The notes under the pieces are model-generated. The model was given only the letters and a program-made list of their open reading frames with translations, ran no database searches and had not been told where the DNA came from. From Spirosoma foliorum (GTDB lineage: Bacteria; Bacteroidota; Bacteroidia; Cytophagales; Spirosomataceae): DNA of 64,000 nucleotides. Of the stretch, positions 29,316 through 37,584 are shown piece after piece. Within the stretch, counting starts at the first letter, position 1. Every line of letters begins with the position of its first letter. The DNA lies in assembly GCF_014117325.1 (NCBI RefSeq), contig NZ_CP059732.1, positions 1,860,001 to 1,924,000 on the forward strand, given 5' to 3'. A program made the translations under genes and the position numbers.

Positions 29316-29720
29316 TTAGGGTACTCTCACTAAGCGACGGTAGAGTTCAACGGCTTTTATTTTCTCGTACACCAAACCCAATTTTTTGTTTGCTTCCTGA
29401 AACGATTTGTCGTCGTGGATTTTCTGGTACGCTTCGGCATTGGGCCAATTGCCCTCGAAGTAGTAGCGGTATTTATCGGCTCCTTCTCCGGCTACTTTGT
29501 AGAGTGTGTATCCAGCGTTAGGGTACCCCAGGCGTTTAATGACCGTGTTCAACTCGCCAATCACCGCTGACAGCTGGGCCTCCGTTACACCGGCTGGCAT
29601 ATCGAAAAGGTGGATACTTTTGAGCTGGGGCGTTGACGTTTGCTGAGCCTGTGCAGAGGCCGACATGCCGAGGCTAACCAGTAGCCAAAGTGCAGATAGC
29701 GAAATCAGGAGTTGTTTCAT
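29316..29720 (-). CDS. Small exported protein, possibly dimeric alpha/beta-barrel fold
   Basis: A 134-residue protein with a clear signal peptide (LWLLVSLGMSASAQAQ, cleavage near residue 25). The mature part has alternating strands and helices (LKSIHLFDMPAG, GYTLYKVAGEGADKYRYYFE) like NIPSNAP/Dabb-type ferredoxin folds, but I do not recognise a specific family. It is the first gene of a unit with the NTF2-like lipoprotein and kinase 7, so it may contribute to the same sensory pathway (inference). The leader region upstream (29721-29996) is AT-rich, contains a CCCAGC/GCTGGG hairpin at about 29761-29779 and shows no clear -7 box. Confidence 0.75.
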   Translation of the reverse strand: MKQLLISLSALWLLVSLGMSASAQAQQTSTPQLKSIHLFDMPAGVTEAQLSAVIGELNTVIKRLGYPNAGYTLYKVAGEGADKYRYYFEGNWPNAEAYQKIHDDKSFQEANKKLGLVYEKIKAVELYRRLVRVP

Positions 29721-29996
29721 GAATTTGATTGGTTAGTTTGACTATTTTAAGATCGATTCCCCAGCATTGTAGGCTGGGCTTATTTGTTTTACTCGACTAT
29801 GAATCAGGTGTCAATAATGTTGTTGACAAAAGGGCAAAGTGAACGTTGTTTCTCTTAGGTTTATTGATTGACTTAATTCGAAAGAAAGCTACTTAGTGAT
29901 TATTTATTTAGATGCTGAAGCAGGTAAGTTTGAGTTGAAAAATGTCCCTGAATAGTTTCCACTTTCTATCTTCTTTTTTTAAAGCACAATGCGAAT

Positions 29997-30112
29997 TCAC
30001 ATTTGCAATGCATAAAGCTTGTTCTGAGCCAATTCAGCCAAGTTTAGATAACCCAAAGTTTTGTGGGGGCGTTGATTTAATTGTTCTTTAGAAAAAAGTG
30101 ATATGAACTGAA
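29997..30112 (-). pseudogene. C-terminal remnant of an integrase-core transposase
   Basis: On the minus strand the frame ending at the stop 29997-29999 reads EQLNQRPHKTLGYLNLAEL. The RPHKTLGYL-type motif is typical of the C-terminal end of rve-fold transposases (IS3, IS481 and IS30 families). No start, catalytic residues or inverted repeats are found nearby, so only the tail of an old element survives, directly downstream of the AT-rich cupin gene. Confidence 0.55.
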
Positions 30113-30134
30113 AATGAGAGTTCAATTGCCGTTT

Positions 30135-30695
30135 TTATTTAGAGAGTTTAGGACCAACAATTTCCATGTCATGTTCCTTAAATTGCTGCTCAAGAGTTTT
30201 TCCGTCCGTATATGCTGGATTTTTTCTATTGTAAAAAAACTCTTCCATTTTACCCGCAGGTTGGTAGGTAAGAATCATTTGGTGAGGGCCTTCTCCAATT
30301 GTAAGAAAACAATGAGGAATATTTCTTGGTGCAAACGCAGTGTCGCCTTTCTTAAGATTAAATACCTCATCCCCAATTTTTACAAGGTAATTTCCTTTTG
30401 TGATAAAGAACACTTCATCTTGATTAGGATGAATATGTAAAGATGGGCCAACATCTACGGGGTCATTTTCCTCTACGACATATAAATTATTGTTAGTGTC
30501 TTTACCTGAAACTTTACACTTCATATTTTTTTCCTTTCCAAAAATCGTATCCTCATTCCATCGGTCTTTATCAGCTTCTACTTTAAATCCTCCTTTTAGT
30601 AATCTGAGTTTCTCTTGCGCCTTTGTAAGAAAAGGTGTGATCGTTGCAATCGGTACTATCGAAAGAAACAACTGAACTAATTTTCGTCTTTGCAT
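30135..30695 (-). CDS. Cupin-domain protein with export signal
   Basis: A 186-residue protein starting MQRRKLVQLFLSIVPIATI, a Tat-like or Sec signal with an RR pair. A single cupin_2 domain has metal-ligand-type histidines (GPSLHIHPNQDEVFFI, then APRNIPHCF). Exported Bacteroidota cupins of this type are mostly of unknown function; sugar or quinol oxidation is possible but not shown. Base composition is clearly richer in A and T than the genes on either side, as is the upstream GNAT gene, and a transposase tail follows. Together these suggest recent acquisition. The start lies 31 bases after the GNAT stop, so the two are probably one unit. Confidence 0.8.
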   Translation of the reverse strand: MQRRKLVQLFLSIVPIATITPFLTKAQEKLRLLKGGFKVEADKDRWNEDTIFGKEKNMKCKVSGKDTNNNLYVVEENDPVDVGPSLHIHPNQDEVFFITKGNYLVKIGDEVFNLKKGDTAFAPRNIPHCFLTIGEGPHQMILTYQPAGKMEEFFYNRKNPAYTDGKTLEQQFKEHDMEIVGPKLSK

Positions 30696-30726
30696 AGTGA
30701 ATCGATTTTTATTTTTAAATTGATAA

Positions 30727-31257
30727 CTAGTCGTCAGTTAAATCCAATTCCATGAATAACAAATAGTCTTTAAATTCTGCGGGAATTTCCATCTCCGGAT
30801 ACGCATCAATGTCACGAAATCCAAAACGTCTATATAAGGCGTGAGCGGCTTCCATAAACTTCGGACTGTCGAGCCGAACTTTTTTGTAACCGACTTTTTT
30901 CGCTTCAAGTAAAAGTCGGTCAAGAATAGCTCGTCCAGCCCCAATTCGTCTACTGGTTGGATCAACAAACATTCGTTTTAGTTCACCGATATCGGAGTTG
31001 ATACGTTTTAGGCTTCCAAGTCCACATACTTTACCTTCATAACTAGCCAGGATTAGCTGTCCATAAGGTGGTTGAAACTTGTCAATCTGTTGGATATCCT
31101 GTTCAACAGTTTCTTGGGGATTATGGGGATGGACGCCGTAGAGTTCTTGCATTTTGTCGTTACCCCAAACTAAATAATCAAACCATAATTTTTTAACGAC
31201 TTCCAGGTCGTCAGGAATAACAACAGTTCTTGTTTTTACTTTTTCACTTGTGTTCAT
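30727..31257 (-). CDS. GNAT family N-acetyltransferase
   Basis: I chose the ATG at 31257 (MNTSEKVKTRTVVIPDD). The longer frame to 31422 would run into the next gene and has no GNAT homology. The product is about 176 residues with the acetyl-CoA loop SRRIGAGRAILDRLL (R/QxxGxG/A type), preceded by the central strand ELKRMFVDP and followed by ALYRRFGFRDI, all typical of GNAT enzymes. It acetylates an amine substrate that cannot be predicted. Codons are AT-rich like the downstream cupin gene, with which it probably forms a two-gene acquired unit. Confidence 0.85.
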   Translation of the reverse strand: MNTSEKVKTRTVVIPDDLEVVKKLWFDYLVWGNDKMQELYGVHPHNPQETVEQDIQQIDKFQPPYGQLILASYEGKVCGLGSLKRINSDIGELKRMFVDPTSRRIGAGRAILDRLLLEAKKVGYKKVRLDSPKFMEAAHALYRRFGFRDIDAYPEMEIPAEFKDYLLFMELDLTDD

Positions 31258-31358
31258 TTCCTGACTAGGTTTTGATTGTTTACTTTCTGTGGTAGCCTTG
31301 CCGCTAATTCGCCAATTGACGCCTTCAGTCATGGGGTGTTTCATCCCGAATGGATTGA

Positions 31359-32603
31359 TCACAGATAGCTCAGCCACCACTGCTCTTTGTGCGCTGTCTT
31401 GTATGCATCGTACCAGCGACACAGAGGATACAACGACACGACAACGGCTATCCAGATTAGGTAAACCACGCCAAGATTGTAGCCTCCATCGCCGGGTAGC
31501 ACAAACCGCATCGGTAAGGTTTGCAGCGATTTATCAGCCTCCGTCATGGTGTGGCCAGCGGCAAAAAAGACAATCATGCGTAGGGTATGCAGGACATACC
31601 AATGGATTGTGTAATAAAAAAAGGCCGTTCGTCCGTAGGTACGGAGCACGCCAGTAACGCGGTTGTGTACATTCTCCAGCAACGCTAGCCCCAGCAGCCC
31701 CGGCCCAACCGTAATGCACATGTACAGCAGCGATGGTGGATATTTATGCACCTTCATGAACGAGAAGAACGTGGTTAGGCCGTCTTTTTGGATGCTCCAG
31801 GGGAAGGGGTCGCCGTATTCATTCAGCAAACGCACCCCCACAAATAACCCAATGGCTCCGGCACCGAGATAAAACAACCCCTGTTGACGCTTCGTGGCGG
31901 CAACCGTTGGGGCAAACAAACGGCCCAGGCAGTAGCCCAGCATCATTAGCCCCAGCCAGGGAAAAAACGGGTACAGTACATCAATGACCCGACCGGGCGC
32001 GTAGTCAAACACACGGTGACCGCCACCATGAAACAGCGCCCACCAAAAACCCGACGTGAATCCCGGTGCCTGTTCCACCGCATCCAGCAGATTATGGCCT
32101 AAAACGATCGCTAAACCAATGCCCTGTATGGCCCGGAACGGCAGCCACGTCAGCCCGGCCATGAACACCATGCTGATGCCCAGCGACCAGAAAACGGCCA
32201 GGGTGATGGTATTAAACAGGGTAAACGTATCTGCTGGCGCAATCAGGAGTACCTCGGCTACAAGGAGCCATAGGCCCCGTTTCAGCAGGAACAGACTCAA
32301 CTCGCTGCGCGATTTTCGTAAACCCTGCAGGTAAATGGACGTACCGGACAGCAAGGCAAACGTAGGGGCGCAGAAATGGGTAATCCAGCGGGTGGCGTAC
32401 AGGACCGGCGTGGTGGTATCGAGATTGAGCGGGTCGTCGATATTGGCCTGGGCATGAAAGAAATCGCGCGTATGGTCCAGCGCCATAATGACCATAATCA
32501 GGCCCCGCAGTACGTCGATGGACTCGATGCGGCTTTTGATTAATGAAGGCGCTGAATTGATGTTACCTGCGGTTGCCGATGTATAGGGGAGCGGAAAGGC
32601 CAT
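31359..32603 (-). CDS. DUF1624/heparan-alpha-glucosaminide acetyltransferase-like membrane protein
   Basis: A 414-residue polytopic inner-membrane protein with about ten hydrophobic helices. It opens with the family signature IESIDVLRGLIMVIMALDH, whose Asp-His region is typical of acyltransferase_3/DUF1624 and HGSNAT-like proteins that move acetyl groups across membranes onto sugars. Other features are FCAPTFALLSGTSIYL and the C-terminal TAFFYYTIHWYVLH. It would acetylate an external or lipid-linked saccharide; the substrate is unknown. It is flanked by intergenic gaps of about 100 bases on both sides, so it may be transcribed alone. Confidence 0.85.
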   Translation of the reverse strand: MAFPLPYTSATAGNINSAPSLIKSRIESIDVLRGLIMVIMALDHTRDFFHAQANIDDPLNLDTTTPVLYATRWITHFCAPTFALLSGTSIYLQGLRKSRSELSLFLLKRGLWLLVAEVLLIAPADTFTLFNTITLAVFWSLGISMVFMAGLTWLPFRAIQGIGLAIVLGHNLLDAVEQAPGFTSGFWWALFHGGGHRVFDYAPGRVIDVLYPFFPWLGLMMLGYCLGRLFAPTVAATKRQQGLFYLGAGAIGLFVGVRLLNEYGDPFPWSIQKDGLTTFFSFMKVHKYPPSLLYMCITVGPGLLGLALLENVHNRVTGVLRTYGRTAFFYYTIHWYVLHTLRMIVFFAAGHTMTEADKSLQTLPMRFVLPGDGGYNLGVVYLIWIAVVVSLYPLCRWYDAYKTAHKEQWWLSYL

Positions 32604-32711
32604 CTTGGTATAGCAGCTAAAACTCGTCTATGTGTTCTGGATGGTTTGGATAACCTCAGGCAGGAATCTGTCAAAAACGATGAGGCTCATCATCGAATCC
32701 GGTTAAACAAA

Positions 32712-33215
32712 TTAGTGCACTTTATAGGCTTCTAACTCAATCTCAATCAACTGGCCGGGCAAGGCTAATTCCTTTACGCCAAACCACGACCCGGTCGGAA
32801 ACTGCTTTTTGTAGATCGTATTTCGGTAAGCCGACTGGTTCACAAATTCGGGCATATTCGTGGTCAGAATATTCTCTACCACAACGTCATCCCAACTGTA
32901 GCCATAGTGCTTCAGTATCTTGTCCAGATCGGCATAGCAGTTTTTCATTTGTTGGCCCAGATCACCTTTCGCCGTCAGGTTTCCTTTCTCGTCCATACTG
33001 ACCGCACCCGATATTTTCAGTTCATTACCAATCCGAACGGCATGGGAATAGCCATACGCTTTTTCGAGTTCGGGCCGTAACATAAAGTACTCCGGTGCAT
33101 CGGATTGAGTCGCTGGTTTCTCATCTGCTTTTTGGGGAGCGGTATTGCAACCGACGGTCAACAGAATCAGGGCAGCAAAAGCGGCCAGCATCATGGTGAA
33201 TTGGTTGGTCTTCAT
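32712..33215 (-). CDS. RidA/YjgF-family lipoprotein
   Basis: A 167-residue protein with a lipoprotein signal (MKTNQFTMMLAAFAALILL, lipobox TVGC) joined to a complete RidA domain (HAVRIGNELKISGAVSMDEKG, DLGQQMKNCYADLDKIL, VENILTTNMPEFV, LIEIELEAYKVH). RidA enzymes normally act in the cytoplasm, deaminating reactive enamines; a membrane-anchored periplasmic copy is unusual. The catalytic Arg of RidA, expected in a PARS-like motif, is replaced: the sequence reads FPTGSWFGV. Deaminase activity is therefore unlikely, as in the Arg-less Rid subfamilies. The leader is near-identical to those of several unrelated neighbours. Confidence 0.85.
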   Translation of the reverse strand: MKTNQFTMMLAAFAALILLTVGCNTAPQKADEKPATQSDAPEYFMLRPELEKAYGYSHAVRIGNELKISGAVSMDEKGNLTAKGDLGQQMKNCYADLDKILKHYGYSWDDVVVENILTTNMPEFVNQSAYRNTIYKKQFPTGSWFGVKELALPGQLIEIELEAYKVH

Positions 33216-33243
33216 TGGGATTTAGTTGGTTAATGGGAAGAGA

Positions 33244-34303
33244 TCAATTCCCTTTTTTCAGAAACGAAATCAGCCCGGTGAAATACGTTTGCTGGTCGTC
33301 GTACATCGCCAGATGGCTACCGTTGGCACAGAGCAGAAAAGTGCCATTTTTGACCTGTCTGGCCATCATCGCCATGTGTTTGGGGTCCATCGTGTCGTAG
33401 GTGGCGCCGATAACAAGCGTCGGCACTGTGATTTTGGGCAGGTCTTTGCTGCGATCCCAGTTCTTTAGGTTAGCATCACCCGCCATGCCAAACTCGCTTG
33501 GTCCCTGCATAGTCACATACTGCTCCTGGTTCAGTTTGGCCAACCCCCGATTCAGCGGTTCGGGCCACTGCGCCGTTGGAAACCGGCAGATATGCTTCTC
33601 GTAATAATTGGGCAGCAACAGTTCCATATAGCGCGGGTTGGTGAAGTCGCCTTTGGCTTCAAGGGTTTTGATCTCGGCCAGCACCTTCGGATCCATTTGT
33701 TTGGCCAGTACGTCGTTGGCGTACTGGCTATAGGCGGGTGCGCTACTCATCATGTTCGAAATAATTAAACCCTTGATGTTTTGTCCGTATTTAAGCGCGT
33801 ATTCAATACCCAAAATGCCCCCCCCACGACTGACCGTATAGGTAAAAGTTGTCTTTGTTTAACCCCAACGCTATCCGAACCTGCTCTACTTCTTCCACAA
33901 AACGAGGTAACACCCACAGGCTCTTGTCAGTCGGTCGGTCGCTGTTGCCCGCGCCGAGCTGATCGTAATAAATGAACTCGATGCCTTCTTTAGGCAGAAA
34001 ACTCTCGAACACCTCGTAGGCCTCATGACCTGCACCGGGACCGCCGTGCAGAATCAAAACCTTGACTGTTGGGTTATTGCCAATCCGCTTCGTCCACACG
34101 TTGAATGTGCCCTTTGGAGTCTTGATCGGGATTATTTTCACGCCCCCGGTTTGTATACCCGTATCGGCGGGAGCAAAGTAGGTTTGGAGTTCGTTAGCCT
34201 TGTCGGCGTTTGGTTTTGGGTCACAGCCTACAACGGTCAGGCCAATGAGCAAAACAGCAAAAGTGGTCGGTAACAGCGAAGGTAGAAATTGGTTGATTTT
34301 CAT
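33244..34303 (-). pseudogene. Proline iminopeptidase-like lipoprotein, frameshifted in a G8 tract
   Basis: Two overlapping minus-strand frames make one S33 alpha/beta-hydrolase. The first (34303-33803) has the lipoprotein signal (lipobox TVVGC), HGGPGAGHE and the nucleophile motif YGQSWGG, then derails into HFGY and stops. The second continues LGIEYALKYGQNIKG and carries the acid (TYDTMDPKH) and His (NGSHLAMYD). The break is a run of eight G (33818-33825 on the plus strand as C). With seven G the join reads GQSWGGILGIEYA, exactly the family pattern, giving about 352 residues. As written the enzyme is truncated two residues after its catalytic site. It may be switched by slippage, decayed or a sequencing error. 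Confidence 0.88.
33818..33825 (-). repeat. Homopolymeric G8 tract (C8 on plus strand)
   Basis: Eight consecutive C on the plus strand lie exactly at the frameshift between the two halves of the iminopeptidase gene. Seven would keep the gene in frame. Poly-G tracts of this length slip readily in replication and also in sequencing. Confidence 0.8.
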
Positions 34304-34362
34304 GGATCTATCGAATAGTAAAAGGCTGCGAGGCTACAGGTTTTATAGACGATTAGTCTTTG

Positions 34363-34902
34363 CTACTTGACGGCTACCGGTGGCGATGCAGACTCCTGGT
34401 AAAACGTCGCTTTCCACGCGCCATTGATTTTGGTGAAAAGCATTGTTCCCGCTACGTGCTCAAACTTTAATTTCTGGCCGGTTTTGAGGGTTGCGTTCTG
34501 TTCCATCGAGAACGTATACAGCACCAGCGAGTCAGTCAAAACCCGAATCGCTTCCTTAGTTGGTACGACGCTCAACGTCTTCATCTGGCTAAACCCGTCT
34601 GCGTTCAATTTTTTGAGGGCGTTGTAATCGCCGAAGGTGCCATCGGGATTGACGGCCTGAAAATCAGGCGTATTTTCAAAGTACGTCATGCACGTTTCAA
34701 TATCCAGTTTTTCGACCTGTTGGAAGAATTCTTTCACAAGAGAAGAAATTTCCTGCTCAATCGCCTGCTTGTGTTCGGTTGTCATTGCCGACACGGCGGT
34801 CATTTTTGTATCCGTATCCTTTGCGGGTGTATTGCAACCGGCGGCAAACAGAAGCAGGACGGCAAAAATGGCCAGGGTGGGGGTAAATTGATTGGTTTTC
34901 AT
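34363..34902 (-). CDS. NTF2-like lipoprotein
   Basis: A 179-residue protein with a lipoprotein signal (MKTNQFTPTLAIFAVLLLF, lipobox AAGC) and one NTF2/SnoaL-like domain: IEQEISSLVKEFFQQVEKLD, YFENTPDFQAVNPDGTFGDY and the C-terminal sheet HVAGTMLFTKINGAWKATFYQES. The function is unknown; related domains bind small hydrophobic ligands. The leader matches the RidA-like and other lipoproteins nearby more closely than unrelated genes should. It lies 71 bases after the next gene upstream, with a short CCCGGT/ACCGGG hairpin in between (34925-34949), and 59 bases before the iminopeptidase. Confidence 0.8.
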   Translation of the reverse strand: MKTNQFTPTLAIFAVLLLFAAGCNTPAKDTDTKMTAVSAMTTEHKQAIEQEISSLVKEFFQQVEKLDIETCMTYFENTPDFQAVNPDGTFGDYNALKKLNADGFSQMKTLSVVPTKEAIRVLTDSLVLYTFSMEQNATLKTGQKLKFEHVAGTMLFTKINGAWKATFYQESASPPVAVK

Positions 34903-34973
34903 TGACTTGGGTTGGTTTGTTTCGCCCGGTCTGCGAAATACAAACCGGGAGAGTGTGGTGGGGATAGGGTCGG

Positions 34974-36080
34974 TTATTTCTTGTTCATAATCAGCATGGT
35001 AGGCTTACCAATGACACCGTCTTTTCGCATCGTTTCCGCCAAATCCGGGCGGGCAAAAAAAGCCTTCGGTGCGTCGGGCGAGGCCCACTCGCTGATGATA
35101 CAAACCGTGTTGGGGTCGTCGGCCAGCGTACTGACTTCGGCACTTAGTTCGCCCGCCAGCATTCGTTCGTTATAAAACAGATCGAAGCCTTTTTTCCAGG
35201 CGGCATAGTCGGCCACTTTATGACAGACCATCGCTTTGACGAGTTTGGATTGTGTGTTGCGGCTGATCTTCCACTGCCCGTTCTCTTTGACCGCAGTGTT
35301 GCTATAAGCCCCCTCCCTCACGATCCGGTCTCCTTTTGCCGACCGCCCCGTTAGCCGATAGGTTCCCGTGAAAATTACGCTGCCATCGAATTGCGGGCTA
35401 ACATTGGCCAGCGAAACGACGTTGGTCACGTCGGCATCGACAAATCCCTGTGTGTAAAAGTCAATTATTGCAGCCCCTTTTGTGGTGGTGCCGTCCGTAG
35501 CCGTCCGCACGGCATCGGCGGTGAACATCGTTTTCAGGGTCGCTGCCTCCTCGCGGTTGAAGGCATCCTGAAACCGCTTCATCAGGTCGCGCATCTCAAG
35601 CCCCACCGTGTTCATACTCCACTTGACCTGACTGATTTTCCACTGTCCGCCAACCTTGCCGATCAGCATCTCATAGATGCCCGCTGTGGGGTTGAGCTTC
35701 GCGCCGGTTTTCCGCACAAAATCGTAGCCGCTGACGGTCGTGCCGATTTTTACCTTGCCATCGGGCTGTGCCTCGGTGCTGACCACCGTAAAGTCCATAT
35801 ACGACCCGGCCGTTTCGCCGAAATCGCGTACATAGTCGGCTTCAACATCGGCTTTAGAACCGGGCGTTACACTGCCATCGGGGTTTACCCAGCCCACATT
35901 GTCAGCAAAAAGGGTCATCAGCGTGGGCCGGTCGCCTTTATTGTAGGCTGTCTGGTAGGTTTTGGTCAAGGCAACAGCTTCGGGGTTGAGGCCCTGAGCG
36001 AGGGTGGTGGCTGCGAAGGCCGGGAGGAGCAGCAGCGTCAACAGCCGGGCCATGACGTGATATAGGTTACTGGTTTTCAT
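34974..36080 (-). CDS. Exported protein with two NTF2-like domains and a C-terminal ferredoxin-like domain
   Basis: A 368-residue protein with a signal peptide ending AATTLAQ (about residue 29). There are two successive NTF2/SnoaL-like domains (about 32-155, KTYQTAYNKGDRPTLMTLFA; and about 160-275, MKRFQDAFNREEAATLKTMF). The C-terminal segment (about 280-368, MVCHKVADYAAWKKGFD to MLIMNKK) resembles dimeric alpha/beta-barrel domains like the antibiotic-biosynthesis monooxygenase fold. I know no defined function for this architecture. It continues the theme of NTF2-like exported proteins in this region (28785, 34363). It lies 51 bases after the upstream epimerase gene. Confidence 0.78.
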   Translation of the reverse strand: MKTSNLYHVMARLLTLLLLPAFAATTLAQGLNPEAVALTKTYQTAYNKGDRPTLMTLFADNVGWVNPDGSVTPGSKADVEADYVRDFGETAGSYMDFTVVSTEAQPDGKVKIGTTVSGYDFVRKTGAKLNPTAGIYEMLIGKVGGQWKISQVKWSMNTVGLEMRDLMKRFQDAFNREEAATLKTMFTADAVRTATDGTTTKGAAIIDFYTQGFVDADVTNVVSLANVSPQFDGSVIFTGTYRLTGRSAKGDRIVREGAYSNTAVKENGQWKISRNTQSKLVKAMVCHKVADYAAWKKGFDLFYNERMLAGELSAEVSTLADDPNTVCIISEWASPDAPKAFFARPDLAETMRKDGVIGKPTMLIMNKK

Positions 36081-36131
36081 GGGTTTGTATGGTTATTTGG
36101 ATTGATTGGGTGAATTTCTGAGCCAGCAATG

Positions 36132-37067
36132 CTACACAGCCTGCTGTAGCGTTTCCTGCGCCGGCCTGAACGCTACGCCGAGGTCATTGGTCGCCAGGGT
36201 GTTGCTGTATACAAGTGCGGCTTCGGCTGCGGGCGGTTGCTGGTTCAGCATGAGCGACAGATCGGAGATGCGGTAACTTTCGCTCGAAAGGAGGTAGTTT
36301 TTGCCATGCAAGCCCGACCGGGTAGCTGCCTGAAAAACGGCCTCGGCCACGTCCCGCACATCCACCACCGAAAACGCTACATCATTAGCGTAAAGCATTT
36401 CAACAAATGGGTTGGGGGCAATCTTGTGCTTGAACAGATATTGCATACCCATAGACGTTGAATCGGCGCGGGGCGACAAGCTATTGCCCATGACAAAAAC
36501 GGGTGAAACGGTAGTAATCTCGAAGGGTAAATCCGGGTTTGCCTCGATGAATTTCCTTACGACCTGGTCGGCCAGAAACTTGGCTTGTCCGTAGGGATGG
36601 TCCTCCGCACTGAACCAGGGCGTATCGGCTTCGGAAAACACCTGACCGGCGGGATGGTTAGGATGAGGCATCGGAAACGAAGTATTATAGGAAGCCACCG
36701 ACGCGATGAACACCACACGTTTGAGTCCCTCAGTTCGATTGGCTATGGCCAGAAAATTTTCTGTACCCCGGATGGTGGGGTCCAGCAGGTCACGTTGCGG
36801 GTCTTCTACCGCCAGTTGAAAAGGTGTGCCGCCGTGTACCACAATCGCGCAGCCCTGCATAAAGGATTCAAGCGCAGCCACATCGCGTACATCGCAGGTC
36901 ACCAGCATCAGGTTTTCGGCCCTGTTGAGGGTGTTCAGGTGAGCGTACTTTTCGGCATTTGTCGGGTCAGAAGCCGATACTTTCACGGCATAGCCCTCGT
37001 TCAGAAATTTTTGGGTGACGTAGCTGCCAATGAAGCCAGCTCCGCCAAGGATGCCTACCGTTTGCAT
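36132..37067 (-). CDS. NAD-dependent epimerase/dehydratase (extended SDR)
   Basis: I prefer the ATG at 37067 (MQTVGILGGAGFIGS) to the GTG seven codons upstream, because the Rossmann motif GGAGFIG then lies close to the N-terminus as usual. The protein is about 311 residues. A Rossmann fold with CDVRDV and VVHGGTPF is followed by VVFIASVASYNTSF and PYGQAKFLADQVV, the latter holding the YxxxK catalytic pair. It belongs with the dihydroflavonol reductase/cinnamoyl-CoA reductase-like extended SDRs and probably reduces a carbonyl using NAD(P)H; the substrate is unknown. It is a cytoplasmic enzyme and the first gene of the minus-strand run toward the lipoproteins. Confidence 0.85.
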   Translation of the reverse strand: MQTVGILGGAGFIGSYVTQKFLNEGYAVKVSASDPTNAEKYAHLNTLNRAENLMLVTCDVRDVAALESFMQGCAIVVHGGTPFQLAVEDPQRDLLDPTIRGTENFLAIANRTEGLKRVVFIASVASYNTSFPMPHPNHPAGQVFSEADTPWFSAEDHPYGQAKFLADQVVRKFIEANPDLPFEITTVSPVFVMGNSLSPRADSTSMGMQYLFKHKIAPNPFVEMLYANDVAFSVVDVRDVAEAVFQAATRSGLHGKNYLLSSESYRISDLSLMLNQQPPAAEAALVYSNTLATNDLGVAFRPAQETLQQAV

Positions 37068-37584
37068 AACGTTATGGGTGTAAACCACCGAGCCGTTTAT
37101 AGCCCGGTGATGGGGGTGTGGACAGACTTGGTTAAGGAGGAAGATGTAATTAGGTCGCGGCCGAATACGTCAAATCGGGCAGGACGTGACCAGTTCTCGA
37201 TTCTATTCCCCAGATGAGGGGTTTCCGTTTGGAACCGCGCGTATAAATTAGCCTGATGCGGTGGTTCGTATAAGCGGTAATCGTAGCCACGCCAGGCCTC
37301 TGTAAACCTGTAAGATGGCAGCTGGCAGGATGCACGTGAAGCAAAAACAGCCGGTGAACGAATAGTGGTAAACGGGAACGGCATGGTTAAACATAGTTTA
37401 GATGTAGTCAGAAACGGAGCGGCCCAATCAGCCCGGCAAAGCGATTTGGCTGATAACGGATCTAAACTATCGCCAGCGTATTTTCCAACCTAGTGCACCC
37501 GGACGAGCGTATTCTTTTACTGTCCGAAAGGGGGTATTTTCTTACCGGATGTGTGAACGGTAATTCCGGTTTCGCCCGGCGGCC
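37068..37584. other. Gene-free spacer upstream of the epimerase
   Basis: No convincing gene. A 95-codon minus-strand frame at 37097-37384 lacks any recognisable motif or signal peptide and I do not call it. The region probably holds the promoter of the minus-strand epimerase and the 3-prime end of the LytTR transcript. Confidence 0.35.

Noticed and set aside
31258..31422. Upstream extension of the GNAT protein
   Set aside because: It runs into the end of the DUF1624 gene and has no GNAT similarity. The ATG at 31257 fits the family.
37097..37384. 95-codon minus-strand frame in the spacer before the epimerase
   Set aside because: No motif, no signal peptide, low-complexity composition and a poor start context.
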